DNA from: JAUIAI01 sp045106815
GTDB lineage: Bacteria; Pseudomonadota; Gammaproteobacteria; Burkholderiales; Burkholderiaceae_E
Assembly (NCBI GenBank): GCA_045106815.1
Contig: JBGCFG010000033.1
Coordinates: forward strand, 38,508-102,507
Reading direction: 5' to 3'
Length of the DNA: 64,000 bases
Shown here: one piece after another, positions 60,572 through 64,000 of the stretch
Layout: every line of letters begins with the position of its first letter
Numbering within the stretch: the stretch's first letter is position 1
Program-made: the position numbers and the translations under genes
Notes under the pieces: generated by a model
The model's input: the letters and a program-made list of their open reading frames with translations, nothing else
Told to the model about the DNA's origin: nothing
The model's database searches: none

Positions 60572-60600
60572 TTGCGTCGATGACGCGATCCTCGTAGACT
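60572..60600 (+). promoter_or_regulatory. Possible promoter for the Phe leader and DAHP synthase gene
   Basis: TTGCGT (60572-60577) and TAGACT (60595-60600) are 17 bases apart. The match is weak (three and four of six). The start would fall near 60607, the first base of the leader ORF, making it leaderless. Confidence 0.25.
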
Positions 60601-60606
60601 CCGCTC

Positions 60607-60678
60607 ATGGTTTCTAAATGGTTTTCGTTTTTTAGCTTTTATGGCTTCCCTGCTGCTGGCGGGCTGAGTCGGAGCTGA
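60607..60678 (+). CDS. Phenylalanine-rich leader peptide of a putative attenuator
   Basis: A 23-codon ORF too short for ordinary gene calling. It begins MVSKWFSFFSFYGFP and has five Phe, one Tyr and one Trp within the ten codons at positions 5-14. No ribosome binding site is seen. It is followed 28 bases later by a terminator hairpin, then by the DAHP synthase gene, the committed step to these very amino acids. This is the arrangement of classical leader peptides such as PheL. See the attenuator entry for the pairing. Confidence 0.65.
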   Translation: MVSKWFSFFSFYGFPAAGGLSRS

Positions 60679-60735
60679 TTGCGCGAGAATCATCCGAACC
60701 CAAGCAAACCGCCGGCAACCCGGCGGTTTTTTTTT
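60646..60735 (+). promoter_or_regulatory. Predicted Phe transcription attenuator upstream of the DAHP synthase gene
   Basis: The terminator stem is AACCGCCGG/CCGGCGGTT (60707-60715 with 60720-60728, loop CAAC) followed by T9. A competing pairing joins GCTGGCGG (60655-60662) with CCGCCGGC (60709-60716), eight pairs with one wobble. A third, protective hairpin CCC-t-GC/GC-GGG (60648-60653 with 60659-60663) would hide the antiterminator arm. Ribosome stalling on the Phe codons (60622-60648) would free that arm and allow read-through. Both alternatives were folded by eye only. Confidence 0.6.
60707..60735 (+). terminator. Intrinsic terminator (attenuator arm)
   Basis: Nine perfect pairs, four-base loop, then nine T (60727-60735). 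Strong Rho-independent terminator, 38 bases before the DAHP synthase start. It may alternatively end the tldD transcript, but it lies 150 bases past that gene. Confidence 0.92.
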
Positions 60736-60772
60736 GCCGCGTCATTTCACACGCAAACCCGAGGAGCAGGGC

Positions 60773-61837
60773 ATGAATACCGATCAGGTCAGGATCGACG
60801 ACACCAGAATCGAGAAAATTACCGAGGTCGCACCGCCGTCGCACCTGATCCGTGAGTTTGCGGTTTCTGACACGGCAGCAAAGACGATCTATGACGCCCG
60901 CCGTCGTATCCACAATATCCTGACCGGCGAGGATGATCGTCTGCTGGTCATCATCGGCCCGTGCTCAATTCACGACCCGAAGGCGGCGCGTGAGTATGCC
61001 GAGCGGCTTCGCGCCCAAGCCACCGCACTGAATCAGGATCTTGAAATCGTGATGCGGGTTTACTTCGAGAAACCGCGCACGACAGTTGGCTGGAAAGGGC
61101 TTATCAATGACCCCGATTTAGACAATACGTTTCAGATAAACAAAGGACTTCGCATCGCCCGCGAGCTGCTACTGGACATCGCCGAGATGCAGTTGCCGGT
61201 TGGCAGCGAACTGCTCGACATGATTACCCCGCAATACATTGGCGACCTGATCTCGTGGGGCGCCATCGGGGCGCGTACGACTGAGTCGCAGGTGCACCGG
61301 GAACTGGCCAGCGGGATGTCTTGTCCGATTGGATTCAAAAATGGCACGGATGGCAATTTGCGCATTGCATTGGATGCCGTCAAGGCATCGCAGGCAAAGC
61401 ACAACTTTCTTTCAGTGACAAAGGGCGGTCACTCAGCCATTGTGTCAACGAACGGCAATGAAGATTGCCATGTGATTTTGCGGGGCGGCAAGGAACCCAA
61501 CTATGATGCGGCGAGCGTTGCCGATGCTTGCCAGCAGTCAGATAAAGCCGGTGTTAAATGCCGGCTGATGGTAGATGCCAGCCACGGCAACAGTCGTAAA
61601 CAGCCGGAGAATCAACCGCTGGTCATTGCCGATGTTGCGAAGCAGATCAGTGCGGGCGAGCGCCGTGTTTTTGGTGTCATGGTTGAGAGTCATCTGATTG
61701 CCGGAAATCAATCGTTAACCTCCGACAAAGCGCTTACCTACGGCCAGAGCATCACTGACGGGTGTATTGGTTGGGACGACAGTGTGGCGGTATTGAACAC
61801 ACTGGCCGAAGGGGTTCGCCACCGACGTCAGCTTTAA
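60773..61837 (+). CDS. aroG: 3-deoxy-7-phosphoheptulonate (DAHP) synthase, class I (AroF/AroG/AroH type)
   Basis: First enzyme of aromatic amino-acid synthesis, joining PEP and erythrose 4-phosphate. From the ATG at 60773, preceded by GAGGAGCAGG, it has 354 aa. Motifs include LLVIIGPCSIHDPKAAREYAERL, VYFEKPRTTVGWKGLINDPDLDNTFQINKGLR, MSCPIGFKNGTDGNLRIALDA and RLMVDASHGNSRKQPENQP. This is the AroG/F/H class, whose members are feedback-inhibited by Phe, Tyr or Trp. The Phe-rich leader suggests Phe control; the paralogue is not decided by sequence alone, so the symbol is a best guess. Confidence 0.93.
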   Translation: MNTDQVRIDDTRIEKITEVAPPSHLIREFAVSDTAAKTIYDARRRIHNILTGEDDRLLVIIGPCSIHDPKAAREYAERLRAQATALNQDLEIVMRVYFEKPRTTVGWKGLINDPDLDNTFQINKGLRIARELLLDIAEMQLPVGSELLDMITPQYIGDLISWGAIGARTTESQVHRELASGMSCPIGFKNGTDGNLRIALDAVKASQAKHNFLSVTKGGHSAIVSTNGNEDCHVILRGGKEPNYDAASVADACQQSDKAGVKCRLMVDASHGNSRKQPENQPLVIADVAKQISAGERRVFGVMVESHLIAGNQSLTSDKALTYGQSITDGCIGWDDSVAVLNTLAEGVRHRRQL

Positions 61838-61879
61838 CCCGCCGACCGGTCATTCCCCTCTAATCGACCGTTCGGCGGG
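61838..61879 (+). terminator. Strong hairpin right after the DAHP synthase gene, no T run
   Basis: CCCGCCGACCGGTC (61838-61851) pairs with GACCGTTCGGCGGG (61866-61879) over 13 of 14 positions, loop of 14. It abuts the stop codon. Without a T run it is not a standard intrinsic terminator; it may stabilise the mRNA end or need another factor. Confidence 0.4.
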
Positions 61880-61971
61880 CATGCCGTCCGGTTTGTGCTG
61901 AGACCGCCTTTTGAAGGGTATTTCCGCACAGACGCCATGCTATAAATCGGTCTGACTAGGAGATCGAACAC

Positions 61972-62577
61972 ATGGAAGTGGTCCAAAACAATGCCGCAGC
62001 AGCCGGTGCAAGCTCAACCTCTGAGACGGCTACTGCATCAACCCGTAAAACCCCGCACGAGCGTTTGCTGGCACTCGGATTGAAGCCCGTTGGGCGCGCA
62101 AGCGAGTACTCAGAGCAAATCTTTTCTTTGATGGCCAAGACCCCGCTGTTCTCGGGTCTGGACGCAGAGGAAACCCGCAAGCTCGGCGCATTTATGTATG
62201 TGTATGAAGCGCCTGCCGGCGTCACCTTGATTAATGAAGGTGAGACGGGTGATTTCATGATGCTACTGATGACCGGCATGGTCGATGTGCTGCGCCGGAA
62301 TCGCTACAACTACCCATCGCGTATTGCGGTGGCGCACTCGGGCCATGCGCTGGGTGAAATGTCGATGTTTGACGGTGAGCCGCGATTCGCGTCTTGTGTC
62401 ACGCTGGAACAAAGTCGAGTGGCCGTGCTGACGCGCGACGCCATGATGCTGGTGCTCTCTGATGAGCCCAAGTTGGGCAACAAGATCATGCTCAAACTCG
62501 TACAGTTGTTGTCTGAGCGTTTGCGTCAGACTAGTGCGAAGCTCGTGTCTTATCTTGAGGCCGCTCGCGAAACCTGA
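61972..62577 (+). CDS. Cyclic-nucleotide-binding domain protein without DNA-binding domain
   Basis: A 201-aa protein built of one cNMP-binding domain: TPLFSGLDAEETRKLGAFMYVYEAPAGVTLINEGETGDFMMLLMTGMVDVLRRN and the phosphate-binding-cassette region HSGHALGEMSMFDGEPRFASCVTLEQSRVAVLTRDAMMLVL. The C-terminal helix does not form a Crp-type HTH, so it is not an obvious transcription factor. The PBC is altered from the canonical FGE-x(6)-RAA (here GEMSMFDGEPRFAS), so a ligand other than cAMP is possible. TAGGAG lies about nine bases before the ATG. Confidence 0.87.
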   Translation: MEVVQNNAAAAGASSTSETATASTRKTPHERLLALGLKPVGRASEYSEQIFSLMAKTPLFSGLDAEETRKLGAFMYVYEAPAGVTLINEGETGDFMMLLMTGMVDVLRRNRYNYPSRIAVAHSGHALGEMSMFDGEPRFASCVTLEQSRVAVLTRDAMMLVLSDEPKLGNKIMLKLVQLLSERLRQTSAKLVSYLEAARET

Positions 62578-62607
62578 TCATCTCCGGGTGGGCGGTAATC
62601 GTATGTT

Positions 62608-63558
62608 CTAGTCGTTGCGACTCATTTTCCAGGGTGAATCGCTATACCGCTCAACCAGAAAATTGATCATGGCTTGCACGCGGGGTGACCGCTGCCGGCC
62701 TTGAGGACAAACCGCCCACACCGGGCGGTTTTCTCGTATTTGGCAGTCAGTTAGCAGGGCAACTAGGTCGCCTGAGCGCACAGCCGGCCCTGCCATGAGA
62801 TCAGGCAGGCGGACAATGCCCGCGCCATTGATGGCCCACTGCAACAACATATCGGCATTGTTGGCCGAATACCTTCCCGATACCTCGACCTCATAGACTG
62901 CGTCGCTTGCACCTGCCTCAGTGCGCGCTGGGTCTGCGAAGCGCCAGCGCCGGCCGTCTGGCGTGCCACTAAACGCCAGGCAGTTGTACTCGAGCAGGTC
63001 CTGGGGCTTGCTGGGCGTGCCGTAGTGGCGCAGATAGTCGGGTGAGGCACAAATCACATGCTCGAACCGCCCGATTTGGCGGGCAATCAGTGTGGAGTCG
63101 GGTAGTTGCCCGGTTCGTACAGCCAGGTCACCGCCTTCAGAAATCAGGTCGACCAGCGTATCCGAGACAGATAGGTCTACCTCGATGTCCGGATACCGGG
63201 CACCAAAGTCTCTCAGGGAAGCGGAGAGCTGATAGTGAGCGAATGCAACGGTGCTGTGCATACGTAGCAGGCCGCGAGGCTTTGATGCCACCATCAGAAT
63301 CTCTGACTCTGCCTCCTCTATATCGGCCAGGATGCGGCGGCTGCGCTTAAGAAACATCTCACCCTCGGGGGTGAGATGTAGGCGGCGAGTGGTGCGGTTA
63401 AAGAGCCGCACTCCAAGCCGGTTTTCAAGTCGACTGACAAGCTTGGAAACCGCCGACGGGGTGACGCTCAACTCGCGCGCCGCCTCTGAAAAGCTTTGCC
63501 GCGATGCCGCACGGACAAAAGCGTCCATCTCTCCGGTATGAGCTGCCGTCTGTCCCAA
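62608..63558 (-). CDS. LysR family transcriptional regulator
   Basis: A 316-aa LysR-type regulator. The HTH is MDAFVRAASRQSFSEAARELSVTPSAVSKLVSRLENRLGVRLFNRTTRRLHLTPEG. The effector domain continues to LLQWAINGAGIVRLPDLMAGPAVRSGDLVALL near the end. It is of the CrgA-like group, common in many copies. It is divergent from the small protein gene at 63706, a likely target. The effector is unknown. Confidence 0.93.
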   Translation of the reverse strand: MGQTAAHTGEMDAFVRAASRQSFSEAARELSVTPSAVSKLVSRLENRLGVRLFNRTTRRLHLTPEGEMFLKRSRRILADIEEAESEILMVASKPRGLLRMHSTVAFAHYQLSASLRDFGARYPDIEVDLSVSDTLVDLISEGGDLAVRTGQLPDSTLIARQIGRFEHVICASPDYLRHYGTPSKPQDLLEYNCLAFSGTPDGRRWRFADPARTEAGASDAVYEVEVSGRYSANNADMLLQWAINGAGIVRLPDLMAGPAVRSGDLVALLTDCQIRENRPVWAVCPQGRQRSPRVQAMINFLVERYSDSPWKMSRND

Positions 63559-63705
63559 TTAGTGCCTCTGAGGAATAAAAATTGTGCCGATAGAACCTAT
63601 TGTATTTTGAATTGATCGGAATAATATAACTCCCATGATGCAGCGCACAAGACTGCCTCTCCAAAGCCTCCTCGATTTGCAGTACCTAAATAAAGAGTTC
63701 ACAAA
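63559..63705. promoter_or_regulatory. LysR / small-protein divergent control region
   Basis: AT-rich DNA of 147 bases. TATAAC (63625-63630) is a good -10 toward the plus strand, but no clear -35 is 17 bases upstream. The region probably holds LysR sites; none could be picked with confidence. Confidence 0.35.
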
Positions 63706-63903
63706 ATGAAAACCGAAGCAACCGTCTCCACCCTGAAGCACTCACAAACCCCCCACTTAGACTTCGTCGACATGCCTAATGTCTACGCCGCCGCCCGTGC
63801 TGAGCGCTCACGAGTCATCCGCGCCTGGTTCAGCCGCAAAGTAGCCGCCAAGCCTGTCGAGCAAAACGCTGACGGTCTTGCCCCCCTCGGGATGGCTGGC
63901 TGA
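63706..63903 (+). CDS. Small hypothetical protein (DUF1127-like tail motif)
   Basis: A 65-aa protein: DMPNVYAAARAERSRVIRAWFSRKVAAK is a basic helix resembling those of DUF1127-type small proteins, preceded by a polar start. A ribosome binding site AAAGAG lies about 10 bases upstream, and a strong terminator follows 25 bases after the stop, so it is most likely a real gene with its own transcript. No membrane segment. Function unknown; possibly controlled by the divergent LysR. Confidence 0.65.
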   Translation: MKTEATVSTLKHSQTPHLDFVDMPNVYAAARAERSRVIRAWFSRKVAAKPVEQNADGLAPLGMAG

Positions 63904-63927
63904 CCGACTGTCTAGCTGCTTGCTGAA

Positions 63928-63964
63928 AGCCTGGCTTGGTTAAACAAGTCGGGCTTTTTCTTTT
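63928..63964 (+). terminator. Intrinsic terminator after the small gene
   Basis: AGCCTGGCTTG (63928-63938) pairs over all eleven positions, two wobbles, with CAAGTCGGGCT (63945-63955), loop GTTAAA, and TTTTTCTTTT follows. Strong Rho-independent terminator. Confidence 0.88.
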
Positions 63965-64000
63965 GTGATTCGGCGAGGGTCGGGGGCTTTGGACGGGGGG

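Noticed and set aside
1..64000. CRISPR arrays, insertion sequences, prophage or toxin-antitoxin genes, tRNA or rRNA
   Set aside because: I read through both strands and saw no direct-repeat array, transposase, integrase, toxin family or tRNA-like cloverleaf; the only tandem repeats are coding Lys/Ala repeats in the histone-like gene.

Overview
The window reads as chromosomal housekeeping DNA of a free-living betaproteobacterium of the order Burkholderiales, most like Alcaligenaceae. This rests on gene content and order: ffh-ypjD-PP0621-pilS-pilR-ampD-nrdA-nrdB, then a lysine-rich histone H1-like gene; aroQ-accB-accC-prmA-DUF3426-pfkB; mpl; moaC; waaF; a zinc-finger gene and ilvE; glnE divergent from yhdP, then tldD; and a tripartite tricarboxylate transporter (TTT) set. 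The base composition looks even and moderately GC-rich. I see no rRNA, tRNA, CRISPR array, insertion sequence or phage gene, so this is mostly core genome with a few accessory patches.

Layout. 1-6620: N-terminus of an FAD-linked oxidase, SRP protein Ffh, the YpjD membrane protein, the PilS/PilR type IV pilus two-component system and AmpD. 6621-12741: class I ribonucleotide reductase nrdA and nrdB with long untranslated regions (a good promoter with NrdR-box-like sites; a long structured hairpin between the genes), then the histone H1-like gene and a strong terminator. 12788-22400: YggT, a DUF2799 lipoprotein, a LysE exporter, then a long minus-strand run of PfkB kinase, zinc-ribbon/DUF3426 protein, PrmA, AccC, AccB, AroQ, TlpA and a conserved hypothetical. 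22462-29098: plus-strand Mpl, YqiA-like esterase, RNase II-type exonuclease, TonB-like protein, AroE and MtgA. 29102-33789: accessory patch with a Gfo/Idh/MocA oxidoreductase, an unknown lipoprotein, a DehI-type haloacid dehalogenase and an ArsR/SRPBCC/VOC cluster. 33853-37151: TctA-TctB-TctC. 37258-42843: MgtE, a WYL regulator, GFA enzyme, kelch protein, thioesterase, DUF3047 lipoprotein and MoaC. 42916-48688: BepA-like protease, YheT-like hydrolase, SnoaL-like protein, WaaF, zinc-finger protein and IlvE. 49043-54747: MFS transporter, ECF42-type sigma factor with its DGPF/YciI partner, and GlnE. 54820-63903: YhdP, TldD, DAHP synthase, a cyclic-nucleotide-binding protein, a LysR regulator and a small protein.

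The most interesting signals are regulatory or recoding signals. (1) The histone H1-like gene runs into an in-frame A-AAA-AAG slippery heptamer. The zero frame stops two codons later, while the -1 frame continues 28 codons to an AAWPFPTGNRP tail that looks like the family's usual C-terminus. (2) A 23-codon phenylalanine-rich leader ORF followed by a perfect terminator, with a competing pairing, lies just before the DAHP synthase gene and looks like a classical attenuator. (3) A TGTCGA-N17-CGTC promoter matching the ECF42 motif lies upstream of the DGPF/sigma pair. (4) Two paired dyads in the ArsR/VOC intergenic region look like ArsR operators. (5) A 26-bp-paired extended hairpin sits between nrdA and nrdB. 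(6) The tct promoter has a dyad over its -10. These are inferences from sequence alone; no search or folding program was run.
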